Shown here: positions 1 through 8,123 of the stretch, piece after piece
Layout of the letters: the number at the start of each line of letters is the position of its first letter
Numbering within the stretch: position 1 is the first letter of the stretch
NCBI GenBank assembly: GCA_002049495.1
Contig: LLYS01000009.1
Coordinates: forward strand, 33,164 to 97,163
Direction of reading: 5' to 3'
Origin: Epsilonproteobacteria bacterium tcs-49
Lineage (GTDB): Bacteria; Campylobacterota; Campylobacteria; Campylobacterales; Sulfurovaceae
DNA length: 64,000 nucleotides
Translations under genes and position numbers: made by a program
Notes under the pieces: generated by a model
Told to the model about the DNA's origin: nothing
The model's database searches: none
Seen by the model: the letters and a program-made list of their open reading frames with translations, nothing else

Positions 1-1620
1 AAAGCTGAGCTTTTTCTTCTTCGCTGTTTTTAGCGCGATATCGGCCTTGACGACGATGGTGCTGCTTTCCAGGTTGATCGCCGCCCCCGCCGTAGCGGTG
101 AGGTTGATCTTTCTGGTTTGGGAAGTGTCGTAAAAGTCGATCCCTTTCATGGTAGCGATCAGGTTGGTCGCAAAGGTGATCACCGCTTCACGGGGGAAGT
201 GTTCGGTAGTATAAAGCGCGTATTCGTCCCCCGAGAGTTTGAAAACGTCGTAACTGCTTTGCTTGGTCTGGCTGAGGAGCTGCTTGCCGTATTCACGCAG
301 CAGCTTGTCCCCGGTGGCGGTTCCGTAAAAGTCGTTTACCTCTTTAAAATCGTTGATATTGATAATGATCAAGGAAGCCAGGTGGTTTTCCAGCATCTTC
401 TCCGTCAGGCTCAAACGGTTGGGCAACCCGGTAAGCTCATCGGTATGCAGCTGCTTATTCAGCCGCTCTTTGTAGCGCTCCAACGCGGTGATATCGGTAA
501 GGTTTAAAACATACTCCCCCTTTTTGTCCCCGATGGTGTTTGCCGAAATATTGAAGATATAGCCCTGGGAGTGTTTCAGCATCAAAACTTTATAGATGCG
601 ATCGCCCTTAAGGATCTTTTCCACCCAGTTGGTGTCGCGCTGGGGGTAGATAAAGTCCTCTTGCTCCACCGACTCGAAAAAGTCGCATATACAATCATGT
701 TTTTTTTGGAACGCTTCGAGGTTTTCATACTGTTCGAAAAATTCAAAAAACGCTCCGTTGGCGTAGATAATGGAGGTGCCGCTGCTGACGATGACGATGG
801 AGCTTTGGGAGTTGAGGATATCCTCGTTTTTCTGTTTCTGGGCGCGGAGCTGTTTTTCGCGGTTGAAAATCGCTTTGCTCATACCGTTGATATGCGCGCT
901 TAAGAGTTTGATCTCCTTTGAACTGCGCAGCTGCAGGGGGCGGACGGTTTTGTTGCGTTTGATCGTTTGCAGGTGCTCAAACACACGGCGGAAAGGACGG
1001 TGGATATTGGTATGAACGATCAAAAACAAAATCCCGATGATCGCGGCGACCAGGAGGGCGATGGTGGCGAAGATGAGGTTTTTATTCTCTTCGATGATCG
1101 AGTGAAAGCCGGCGGTGTCTTTTACGATGATCAACTCCCACTCCCAGGGGATAAAACGTTTTTTCAGCACAAAGTAGTTATCGATGAGCATGACCTTGTC
1201 ATCGACCGCGCGTGCATGCAGCTGCAAACGCCCATCCTTTTGCTCCCGGGCGTTTTCAAAAGCGGTCAGGGGGATCACGTCGTGGGTGGGCAGCAGGATA
1301 TACACGTTGTAGGGGGTTTCTTTGAGCATTTCGCTGAGGGTGTTGATCGTCTCCTTCTGCGCCGCGGCCTGGGCGTTTTTAAAAAGCTCCCTGTTTTTTC
1401 CGAATTCGTAAAAAAGGGTTTTATAATCGGATTTGAGGATATAGTAGAGTTTATTGGAAAAGTTTTTAATCTCCTCTTTTTGCGAAGAAAAGATCTGCTT
1501 GTTCAGCGCTTTTTCGATGATATCGGTTCCCACGGCGACCCCGATGATCGAAACCACTAAAATAGGGATGATCAGCTTGGTTTGAATGGTGCGCCGCTCA
1601 TTGAAATGTTTCCACGTCAT
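1..1620 (-). CDS. Membrane-bound PAS-GGDEF sensor (diguanylate cyclase), 3' end outside window
   Basis: 540 codons run from the ATG at 1618-1620 to base 1 with no stop, so the C-terminus is missing. Membrane segments lie near residues 15-32 and 181-203 and bracket a Cache-like periplasmic region. A HAMP-like linker, a PAS domain (about 262-380) and a GGDEF domain (from about 390, HTDELTGLPNR) follow. The signature is SGDEY at 463-467 instead of GGDEF; first-position variants can stay active, so synthesis of c-di-GMP is likely but unproven. The start overlaps the stop of the PhnD-like gene by ATGA, so the two are translationally coupled, and the binding protein may present a ligand to this sensor. 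An EAL domain beyond the edge cannot be excluded. Confidence 0.88.
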   Translation of the reverse strand, partial: MTWKHFNERRTIQTKLIIPILVVSIIGVAVGTDIIEKALNKQIFSSQKEEIKNFSNKLYYILKSDYKTLFYEFGKNRELFKNAQAAAQKETINTLSEMLKETPYNVYILLPTHDVIPLTAFENAREQKDGRLQLHARAVDDKVMLIDNYFVLKKRFIPWEWELIIVKDTAGFHSIIEENKNLIFATIALLVAAIIGILFLIVHTNIHRPFRRVFEHLQTIKRNKTVRPLQLRSSKEIKLLSAHINGMSKAIFNREKQLRAQKQKNEDILNSQSSIVIVSSGTSIIYANGAFFEFFEQYENLEAFQKKHDCICDFFESVEQEDFIYPQRDTNWVEKILKGDRIYKVLMLKHSQGYIFNISANTIGDKKGEYVLNLTDITALERYKERLNKQLHTDELTGLPNRLSLTEKMLENHLASLIIININDFKEVNDFYGTATGDKLLREYGKQLLSQTKQSSYDVFKLSGDEYALYTTEHFPREAVITFATNLIATMKGIDFYDTSQTRKINLTATAGAAINLESSTIVVKADIALKTAKKKKLSF

Positions 1621-2453
1621 CGTGCCAACTCCGGAATAGTGATATCTTCAAGCATCTTTGCGATGATTTCGTAGTTTTTCTTTTCCGCCTTGATGGCTCC
1701 GTGTTTGATGTTGCTGCCCCATTCTTGAACGACTCGGGCATCTTGTTCGTTATGCAGCGGATCGAGGGAAAGCAGCGCCCGGCGGATACTGTCGACCTTT
1801 CTGTCCGAAACGTTTGCCGAGGCGACCCATAAAAAACCGGGGAATTCGTGGGTTCTGCCCAGTTCCTGCAGACCCAGATGCTCATAACCGTAATATACCG
1901 ATGTTTTTACCCCGCCGGTTTTGGCATCCCCCAGCACCACGTCCAGCACCGCCTGGGAGTGGGTGCCGCTGTAGCGGTAATGCATCTTTTCCAGCTTGCG
2001 GCCGTGCTTTTGCAAAATACTCGCGACGCTTAAAAAGCCGCAGGTGGAAAGGGGTTGGGTCAAAGCAACCGGTTCGAGGCTCTGTTTTTTAAAGATATCC
2101 TGGTAGCGTTTGAGGGTAAAGTAGCTGCAGGTGTAGCGGCTTTCTCCCCTGGCGTTGAGAAATTGAACGATCGGTTTGGTCCCTTCGGTGCGCATGAGCA
2201 GCTTGGCGTAGGGCAGGGGGCCGAGGTGGGCGATATCCACCTGTCCGTTTTCGATCCCCTCCAGCAGTTTGTCGTAGTTGGCAAAATAGACCATCTCAAA
2301 CTCGATCCCCGTTTTTTCGTGCAGGTAGTGCAGGGCGTTTTCATACTGTCTGATGGTCAGTTCGGATTTGAGCATGGGCAAAGGGGCAAAACGGAGGGTT
2401 TGTGAAAAAAGCACCAAAGGGATAACCAGCAGCAGAAACAGTGATCTTTTCAT
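1617..2453 (-). CDS. PhnD-like periplasmic substrate-binding protein
   Basis: 278 aa with a signal peptide (MKRSLFLLLVIPLVLFSQ). The pattern of the phosphate/phosphonate-binding family follows: a TLRFAPLP start, then GQVDIAHLGPLPYAKLL at the ligand cleft. No ABC permease or ATPase lies beside it; the next gene is a membrane GGDEF sensor overlapping by four bases, which suggests a sensing partner rather than a transporter part. A strong AGGAGG ribosome site precedes the ATG. Upstream, CTATAATG and CATTATAG form an inverted repeat (about 2463-2499) that supplies a -10 TATAAT (2494-2499) for this two-gene unit. The ligand cannot be read from sequence. Confidence 0.8.
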   Translation of the reverse strand: MKRSLFLLLVIPLVLFSQTLRFAPLPMLKSELTIRQYENALHYLHEKTGIEFEMVYFANYDKLLEGIENGQVDIAHLGPLPYAKLLMRTEGTKPIVQFLNARGESRYTCSYFTLKRYQDIFKKQSLEPVALTQPLSTCGFLSVASILQKHGRKLEKMHYRYSGTHSQAVLDVVLGDAKTGGVKTSVYYGYEHLGLQELGRTHEFPGFLWVASANVSDRKVDSIRRALLSLDPLHNEQDARVVQEWGSNIKHGAIKAEKKNYEIIAKMLEDITIPELAR

Positions 2454-2510
2454 GACGCCTCCTATAATGAAAATATGTCAATTTCCATTATAGCCCCATT
2501 TATTTGAAAA

Positions 2511-3566
2511 TTACATTAATTCTACATTTTTGATCATTTCGATCACCACCGTGGCATAGCAGCCTTTGGGCAGGTTCAAGGAGAGTTCAAAATGTTCGCT
2601 CTCCTCTTTATAGGTATAATCCTCTATTTCGGGAAAGATCCATGCGTGGCGCCGGGCCCCGTTTGCGGGGACGGGGGTTTCAAAAAGCTTTTCAAACTCC
2701 CGTGCATCTTTGCAGGCCAAAGTGACTTTTTTGCCAAAAAGCGCTCCCGTCGGCGAGGTGTCGCGCTCCAAAAAGCGCTGCAGGGAATCAAGTTCGAAAA
2801 CTTTGCCGTAGGGGTAGTGCATCATCACGTCCCCCTCCAAAAGGGTGAAAAACTGCGATTGTTGTTGATAGCTTTGCAGCTGCGCTCTGGAAAAGGGGGT
2901 GTGCCGCGTCAAATACTCCAGGGGCATCGCATGGAGCAGTTTTGAAAATTCGATCCGCTTGGCCAGCCAATCGTTAAAGAGTTTGCTTTGGTAGGCGTTG
3001 AGCAAAAAGGTACGTTCGCGTTTGTCGCGCAGGCGCAGCTTGCCGTCGATAAGCGCTTTTGCTTTATCGATATTTTGATCGCTAAAGCGCTGGTGGCCGA
3101 AGTAGTTGGGGCTGCCGTTTTCTTTGATCCATTTTACAACCTCTTTGATCTTTTTCGCTTCCAGGGGCGTCACCTTTTTAAAACGGATGAAAAAGCTGTT
3201 GCCCTTGAGGTGGCCGATTTTGAGCTTATTGTCGTGGCGCGTTTTTGACAGGATCTTGATATTGGGGTGGGCAAATCCTTCCAGCTGCTTTTCATACTTG
3301 GCAAAAAGAGAGATATACTGGTATGTCAGGGCGTGTTTATCCTTCAGTCCCGCATAACCCAGCTCCTTTTTGTTGATTTTGAGGTATTTGGCAAAGGCGT
3401 TGAGCATCTCCCAGGTGGTCATATTCTTTTTGCGCACATACAAAATCAGATGCTCCCCCTCGCCGCTGAAGGGGTAGAGATTGTGCTCCTTAACCACGAA
3501 GTCATCGGGGGATTGTTTGAAATAAAAGTTCATGGGCGCATGGCTGAGGGGGTAGATTCTTTGCAA
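2511..3566 (-). CDS. truD: tRNA pseudouridine(13) synthase TruD
   Basis: TruD converts U13 of tRNA(Glu) to pseudouridine. The family core is clear: KQSPDDFVV near the start, FSGEGEHLILYVRKK, and the catalytic GYAGLKDKHA with Asp76, followed by the insertion-containing second half (NYFGHQRFS). I chose the TTG at 3564-3566, giving MQRIYPLSHAP. It has AAAGG about eight bases upstream, leaves a 10-base gap after thiL, and restores the N-terminal strand that the later ATG (3531-3533) would remove. A longer reading from 3632 would run into thiL. It lies in tandem with thiL and is probably co-transcribed. Confidence 0.9.
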   Translation of the reverse strand: MQRIYPLSHAPMNFYFKQSPDDFVVKEHNLYPFSGEGEHLILYVRKKNMTTWEMLNAFAKYLKINKKELGYAGLKDKHALTYQYISLFAKYEKQLEGFAHPNIKILSKTRHDNKLKIGHLKGNSFFIRFKKVTPLEAKKIKEVVKWIKENGSPNYFGHQRFSDQNIDKAKALIDGKLRLRDKRERTFLLNAYQSKLFNDWLAKRIEFSKLLHAMPLEYLTRHTPFSRAQLQSYQQQSQFFTLLEGDVMMHYPYGKVFELDSLQRFLERDTSPTGALFGKKVTLACKDAREFEKLFETPVPANGARRHAWIFPEIEDYTYKEESEHFELSLNLPKGCYATVVIEMIKNVELM

Positions 3567-3576
3567 AAGGGGGCCT

Positions 3577-4395
3577 TTAAAAATGGTGTGACCGGTAGTG
3601 AAGCCGGGGTTTTTCTTTCGTAATTGTACCAAAGATCGTCAAAGGCGTGCGGGTTTTTTGCGCCGTCTGTTCCAAAGCGGCTCTGTTTTTGGGATCAAAG
3701 GCGACAAGCATCTCATACTCCTCCCCGCTCAAACCGATGCGGGGGGGAATGAAACGGCTCCAGGAAAACCCTTTGGCGTTGGCTTGCAGCAGCTTGTCCA
3801 GATCGCTGTAGAGTCCGTCGCTGATATCCATGCCGCAGCGCAGATATTTTCGGGAGCGGAAGATAAACCCGCTGCGCAGCGTGGGTTTGATAAAGCGGCT
3901 GCTTGCCCGCAGCGATCCGCCCCGCAGCAGTTTCTTTAGCCCCTTGGCACTCTCTCCCAAACAGCCCGTAAAAGCCAGCATATCCCCCTCTTTAAGCCCG
4001 TAGCGCGTCAGGGGCGCATCGCTTTGGGAGATGATAGTGATACTGATATGGAGCTTATCGCCTTTGATCGTATCGCCGCCGATGATTTCGCAGCCGTACG
4101 CCGCCGCCGTTTCCTCAAAACCCCGGGCCAATTCGCGCATTTCGTGCATAGAGATATCTTTGGGCAGGGCAACGGCCAGCAGGGCGTACCTGGGGTGTGC
4201 GGCCATCGCGATAGCGTCGGAGAGGTTGACAAGCATCGCCTTTTGCGCGATCCGGTAGGGGGGCATCCAGGTGCGTTTAAAATGCGTCCCTTCGAAAAAA
4301 GCGTCCTTCGAGTAGAAGTGATCCCCTACGCCCGCGGCGTCATCTCCGATACGGTTGTTACGAAACTGTTGTATGAAAAATTTTTCTTTATCCAT
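3577..4395 (-). CDS. thiL: Thiamine-monophosphate kinase ThiL
   Basis: ThiL phosphorylates thiamine monophosphate to thiamine diphosphate. About 272 aa, somewhat short for the family. Visible motifs are the N-terminal GDDAAG, NLSDAIAMAAHP, GGDTIKGD (Mg/ATP site) and GMDISDGL in the second half, all typical of the PurM/ThiL fold. The start is taken at ATG 4393-4395 (MDKEKFF); an ATG five codons upstream is possible and neither has a clear ribosome site. It is divergent from the pyridoxine-linked gene at 4469 and upstream of truD. Confidence 0.9.
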   Translation of the reverse strand: MDKEKFFIQQFRNNRIGDDAAGVGDHFYSKDAFFEGTHFKRTWMPPYRIAQKAMLVNLSDAIAMAAHPRYALLAVALPKDISMHEMRELARGFEETAAAYGCEIIGGDTIKGDKLHISITIISQSDAPLTRYGLKEGDMLAFTGCLGESAKGLKKLLRGGSLRASSRFIKPTLRSGFIFRSRKYLRCGMDISDGLYSDLDKLLQANAKGFSWSRFIPPRIGLSGEEYEMLVAFDPKNRAALEQTAQKTRTPLTIFGTITKEKPRLHYRSHHF

Positions 4396-4468
4396 CTTGA
4401 CCCACATCATCTTTTTTTAATTATCTTTACAGTAATATTAAATCCATTACATTTGTAAAGGTTCTTGT

Positions 4469-5347
4469 ATGAAGTATGAACTTTCTATTTTTCGATTTAA
4501 CTATAAAACCGATTATCTACCCTATTATAAAAGATATACCTTAAAACAAGAGGGGGGAACGTTGGCGCAGTTGATCCAAGCAGCCGACAGCGAGATCGTC
4601 CTCGGCGAGTATGCGGTGGTCAACGATAAGTATATGACCCTCGATACGCCCGTGGAGACGCTCTATGAACATTTCGGCCAGGAGCTTGAGATCGAGCCCG
4701 TCAGCCAGGTGCGCGTAATGCACGATCTGCGTATCAACGACGCGGACTTTTATGAAAAGATCGCCCCTTTCGAGCGTTTTATGGATGAGGCGCTGCATGA
4801 AAAGTACGAAGCCCATAAGCTTACCTATTACGCTTCTGTGAGTTTGAAATACAACCGCGACTTTCTCGGCGACGCACTGCTGGCGATCTCTAAAGAGCTG
4901 CTGCAGAAAAACCGCGCCCAGGAGCGGGAGATTTTGGAGATGATGTTTGACGAGTTTTACGGATTGCAGTACCATGTCAACTCCGAAAACCGCTTTTTGG
5001 AGTATGATTACGAACTGGAGGAAAATTACCGCTATCTCAAGGAGCGCGCCGTCGCCCTTGGTATCATCAAAGATAAAGCGGTTGATTTTAAAACCAAGCA
5101 TACCCCAAGCAGTAGAGAGATCAAGTTCAAACGCGGCCTCTCCCAGCCCATGGCGATCGAAGCGTATAAATATGACAAAAACTTTACCTACAAGATTGCG
5201 GGGGAAGTGCTCCTTGAAGCGATGGATAACAACGTCGACGCGATCATCGTCGAGGATGCGGACAGCTTCAATCTGCTGCGCCACCACCAGAAAAAGATCG
5301 CCAAAGTGGTCGGCAGAGAGATCGATATCGAAGTGGTTGCAACCTGA
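4469..5347 (+). CDS. Campylobacterota-type protein with cysteine-free SdhB/FrdB-like N-terminus
   Basis: 292 aa, function unknown; it resembles conserved Campylobacterota proteins grouped as DUF5644. The first 110 residues read like the N-terminal ferredoxin fold of succinate dehydrogenase/fumarate reductase iron-sulfur subunits (LSIFRFNYKTD..PYY, RVMHDLRINDADFYEKI), yet the whole protein has no cysteine and so cannot hold such a cluster. The middle is acidic and helical. The C-terminus (about 240-292) alternates short strands and helices (VDAIIVEDADSFNLLRHH). AAAGG lies seven bases before the ATG. The stop overlaps the pdxJ start (TGATG), making it the first gene of a pdxJ-pdxA operon. Confidence 0.7.
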   Translation: MKYELSIFRFNYKTDYLPYYKRYTLKQEGGTLAQLIQAADSEIVLGEYAVVNDKYMTLDTPVETLYEHFGQELEIEPVSQVRVMHDLRINDADFYEKIAPFERFMDEALHEKYEAHKLTYYASVSLKYNRDFLGDALLAISKELLQKNRAQEREILEMMFDEFYGLQYHVNSENRFLEYDYELEENYRYLKERAVALGIIKDKAVDFKTKHTPSSREIKFKRGLSQPMAIEAYKYDKNFTYKIAGEVLLEAMDNNVDAIIVEDADSFNLLRHHQKKIAKVVGREIDIEVVAT

Positions 5348-6126
5348 TGCTGCTGGGCGTCAATATCGATCATATCGCCGTGCTGCGCGAAGCGCGGCTG
5401 GTCAACGACCCCGACCCGCTGGATGCGCTGGGCATCGTCAAGCGCGCGGGGGCGGATCAGATCACGATCCACCTGCGTGAAGATCGCCGCCACATCAACG
5501 ACACCGATACGCAAAATATCATCAACCTTTCCCATCTTCCGGTGAATCTGGAATGCTCCATCGACCCCGCCATCATCGAAATCGTCATCGCTAACAAACC
5601 CGCGCGCGCCACGATTGTGCCCGAAAAACGCGAAGAGGTGACCACAGAGGGCGGCCTGGATCTCAAAAAGCATTTTGATACGCTGCAAGAGACGGTTAAG
5701 CGGCTTCGTGATGCGGGGATCGAAGTTTCACTCTTTATCGATCCCACCACCGAAGCGGTGGAACTCTCCGAACGCCTGGGCGTGGAGTGGATCGAACTGC
5801 ACACGGGACACTACTCCAATCTTTACCAGATGCTGCATTCCAATCTTTCCCGCACGCCCCACAGCGTTGCAAAGCTGGAAGTGTCCAAAGCGCAGCTGGA
5901 GTCGATGCTCTTTGCGGAGTCGGAGAAGCTGCAATACAGCGCGCAGTTTGCCAAAAGCCTGTCGCTCAAAGTCGCCGCGGGACACGGGTTGAATTATCAA
6001 AACGTCAAAAATATTTTGAAAATCAAGCAGATCGAGGAGCTCAATATCGGGCAAAGTATCATCGCAAGAAGCGTATTTACGGGGCTGGAAGAAGCCGTGC
6101 GGGAGATGAAAGAGTTGGTGCGATGA
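5347..6126 (+). CDS. pdxJ: Pyridoxine 5'-phosphate synthase PdxJ
   Basis: PdxJ condenses 1-deoxyxylulose 5-phosphate with 3-amino-1-hydroxyacetone phosphate, the last step of DXP-dependent vitamin B6 synthesis. 259 aa. The LGVNIDHIAVLREAR start, the HLREDRRHI loop, IELHTGHYS and the C-terminal GHGLNYQN and ELNIGQSIIARSVF phosphate-binding segments are all present. The start overlaps the upstream stop and its own stop overlaps pdxA (ATGA), so the three genes form one coupled unit. Confidence 0.97.
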   Translation: MLLGVNIDHIAVLREARLVNDPDPLDALGIVKRAGADQITIHLREDRRHINDTDTQNIINLSHLPVNLECSIDPAIIEIVIANKPARATIVPEKREEVTTEGGLDLKKHFDTLQETVKRLRDAGIEVSLFIDPTTEAVELSERLGVEWIELHTGHYSNLYQMLHSNLSRTPHSVAKLEVSKAQLESMLFAESEKLQYSAQFAKSLSLKVAAGHGLNYQNVKNILKIKQIEELNIGQSIIARSVFTGLEEAVREMKELVR

Positions 6127-7064
6127 AAAAGCTGGCCATCAGCGTAGGGGATCTCAACGGCATCGGGATCGAGATCGCGCTGAAAGCGCACGAAGAGATA
6201 AAACAGTGGTGCGAACCCATCTACTGTATCAACGAAAAGCTGCTGGATCAGGCCGCTAAAAGGTTGGAGATACAAATCCCCGAGGATTTCCACTGCTACG
6301 GTACGAAGGGGAGCTTTTCCATTAAACCCGCCAAAATCTCCGCGAAATCGGGGAAATACTCCTACAAATCCTTCCTGGATGCGATCAACCTGGCTAAAGG
6401 TAAAAAGGTCGAGGGGATCGTCACGCTGCCCATTCACAAGCAGGCGTGGGCAAAGGCCGGGGTGAGTTACAAGGGCCACACCGACTTACTTCGTACCATC
6501 TTCAAAGAAAATGCGATCATGATGCTGGGGTGTGAAGAGCTGTTTGTAGCGCTGTATACGGAGCATATCCCCCTAAAGCAGGTACCAAAGGCGATCAAGA
6601 TCGGCAAACTCGGTAGCTTTTTGAAAGATTTTTACAAAGAGGTACAGCCCGAAAAGGTGGCGGTGCTTGGTTTAAACCCCCACGCGGGAGACGGCGGCGT
6701 ATTGGGCGAGGAGGAGAACAAGATCATCAAAGCGATCCAAAAGACCAATAAAAAGCTCGGATGCGATATCTTTGACGGACCCTTTATCCCGGACGTGGCT
6801 TTTACCCCTTCGGTCAGGGAGAAATACAGCTACTACGTAGCGATGTATCACGATCAGGGACTGGGACCTTTGAAAGCGCTCTATTTTGACGAAAGCATCA
6901 ACGTTTCGCTGAATCTGCCCATCGTCCGCACCTCCGTAGACCACGGGACCGCTTTTGATATCGCTTATAAAGGCAAGGCGCGCGTGGAGAGTTACCGCAA
7001 CGCGGTCAAAGAAGCGGTAAAACTATGCGATCTTTCGCTTGAAAAAGAGCATCGCGACCGCTAA
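6123..7064 (+). CDS. pdxA: 4-hydroxythreonine-4-phosphate dehydrogenase PdxA
   Basis: PdxA oxidises 4-phosphohydroxy-L-threonine to supply the PdxJ substrate. 313 aa from ATG 6123 (MKKLAISVGDLNGIG). Metal-binding histidines are seen in KGHTDLL, GLNPHAGDGG and MYHDQGLGP, and the substrate segment in VRTSVDHGTAFDIA. An open frame extends upstream through pdxJ, but ATG 6123, which overlaps the pdxJ stop, is the family start. The last 42 bases overlap the convergent ABC permease gene, both frames being coding on opposite strands. Confidence 0.97.
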   Translation: MKKLAISVGDLNGIGIEIALKAHEEIKQWCEPIYCINEKLLDQAAKRLEIQIPEDFHCYGTKGSFSIKPAKISAKSGKYSYKSFLDAINLAKGKKVEGIVTLPIHKQAWAKAGVSYKGHTDLLRTIFKENAIMMLGCEELFVALYTEHIPLKQVPKAIKIGKLGSFLKDFYKEVQPEKVAVLGLNPHAGDGGVLGEEENKIIKAIQKTNKKLGCDIFDGPFIPDVAFTPSVREKYSYYVAMYHDQGLGPLKALYFDESINVSLNLPIVRTSVDHGTAFDIAYKGKARVESYRNAVKEAVKLCDLSLEKEHRDR

Positions 7065-8123
7065 AAAGATCAGACCCAACGCAAACATCGGTACCATCTG
7101 TGTCAGGGCAAACTCCAAAGAGATATCTTTTAAAAACACCCCTTTAATCAAAACCAGATGGTATTTCAGCGGTATAAGGTAGGAAAAGGGCTGCAGCCAC
7201 TGGGGCATATTTTCCACCGGGGTGGCAAAGCCCGACAGTAAAAACGAGGGCAGCAAAAATACAAAAGAACCCAAAATCGCCTGCTGCTGCGTTGCGGAGA
7301 TGGCGGAGATGGCGGAGATAAACAGGCCGATCCCCGAAATGGAGAAAAGAAATACGGCTACTCCCAGATACAGCAGCCACACCGAACCGTTGAGGGGTAC
7401 GCCGAAAAACTCCAGCGCCACAAAAAGGATAACCGTCGATTCAAACAAGCTGATAAGCAGGGCGGGCAGCAGTTTGCCCAGTAGGATTTCAAAGGGGCGC
7501 AAAGGGGAGACGAGGATTTGATCAAAAGTACCCAGCTCCCTTTCTCTGGCGATGGAGAGGGAGGTCAGCAAGATCGCGACGACCATCGTAATGGAACCGA
7601 AAAGGTGCGGTACGATCCACCAGAAGTTATTGAGGTTGGGATTGTAAAAGTTGGTGGCAAATATCTCCACTGGAGTATGCGAACCGCTGTGGTTTTGGAA
7701 GTTCAAAAGAATTTGCGTGAGATAACCCTGAGCGATCTGGGCGGTGTTGGAGCGCCTGCCGTCTAAAACCACCTCCACCTTCGCGTCGCCGGCGTTGAGC
7801 TTTTTCTCAAACTCCGAGGGAATGATCATATACGCCAAAACCCGTTGGGTATCAAGCAGTTTTTTGGCTTCTTCGAGGCTGTGTACCGTTTGTAAAGAGC
7901 GGATATACGCCGATCCTTTAAAGCCGTGCAGCAGTTGCCGGCTTTTTTCTCCGCCGCTTCTGTCCAGAACCGCCAAGTCGATATTTTTCACTTCAAGCGT
8001 TGCGGCAAAGGAGAAAAGAACCACCTGTATCAGCGGGGGAATAATAACGACGACAAGGCTTTTTTTATCATTTTTTATAGCAAGAAACTCCTTTTTAATC
8101 AGTGAAAACAGCCGCCCGATCAT
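7023..8123 (-). CDS. ABC-2 type exporter permease (YbhR-like)
   Basis: 366 aa. One N-terminal membrane segment (about 22-42), a large extracytoplasmic domain (about 45-170) and five further segments toward the C-terminus are the ABC-2 plan of the YbhS/YbhR family. It is the distal gene of an operon encoding a membrane fusion protein, a double ATPase and two permeases. The start at ATG 8121-8123 overlaps the upstream permease stop (ATGA) and follows AGGGG. Residues encoded at 7294-7320 are an ISA triplet repeat from a 9-base tandem repeat. The C-terminus overlaps pdxA. The substrate is unknown; relatives export drugs or cations. Confidence 0.88.
   Translation of the reverse strand: MIGRLFSLIKKEFLAIKNDKKSLVVVIIPPLIQVVLFSFAATLEVKNIDLAVLDRSGGEKSRQLLHGFKGSAYIRSLQTVHSLEEAKKLLDTQRVLAYMIIPSEFEKKLNAGDAKVEVVLDGRRSNTAQIAQGYLTQILLNFQNHSGSHTPVEIFATNFYNPNLNNFWWIVPHLFGSITMVVAILLTSLSIARERELGTFDQILVSPLRPFEILLGKLLPALLISLFESTVILFVALEFFGVPLNGSVWLLYLGVAVFLFSISGIGLFISAISAISATQQQAILGSFVFLLPSFLLSGFATPVENMPQWLQPFSYLIPLKYHLVLIKGVFLKDISLEFALTQMVPMFALGLIFLAVAMLFFKRKIA
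7294..7320 (-). repeat. 9-base tandem repeat inside permease gene
   Basis: Three copies of GCGGAGATG/A (plus strand) encode Ile-Ser-Ala three times in a membrane segment of the permease. The unit is a multiple of three, so slippage would add or remove residues without a frameshift. Confidence 0.8.

Noticed and set aside
5787..6122. Upstream extension of pdxA through pdxJ
   Set aside because: The ATG at 6123 with the ATGA overlap gives the family N-terminus; the extension is an open shadow frame within pdxJ.
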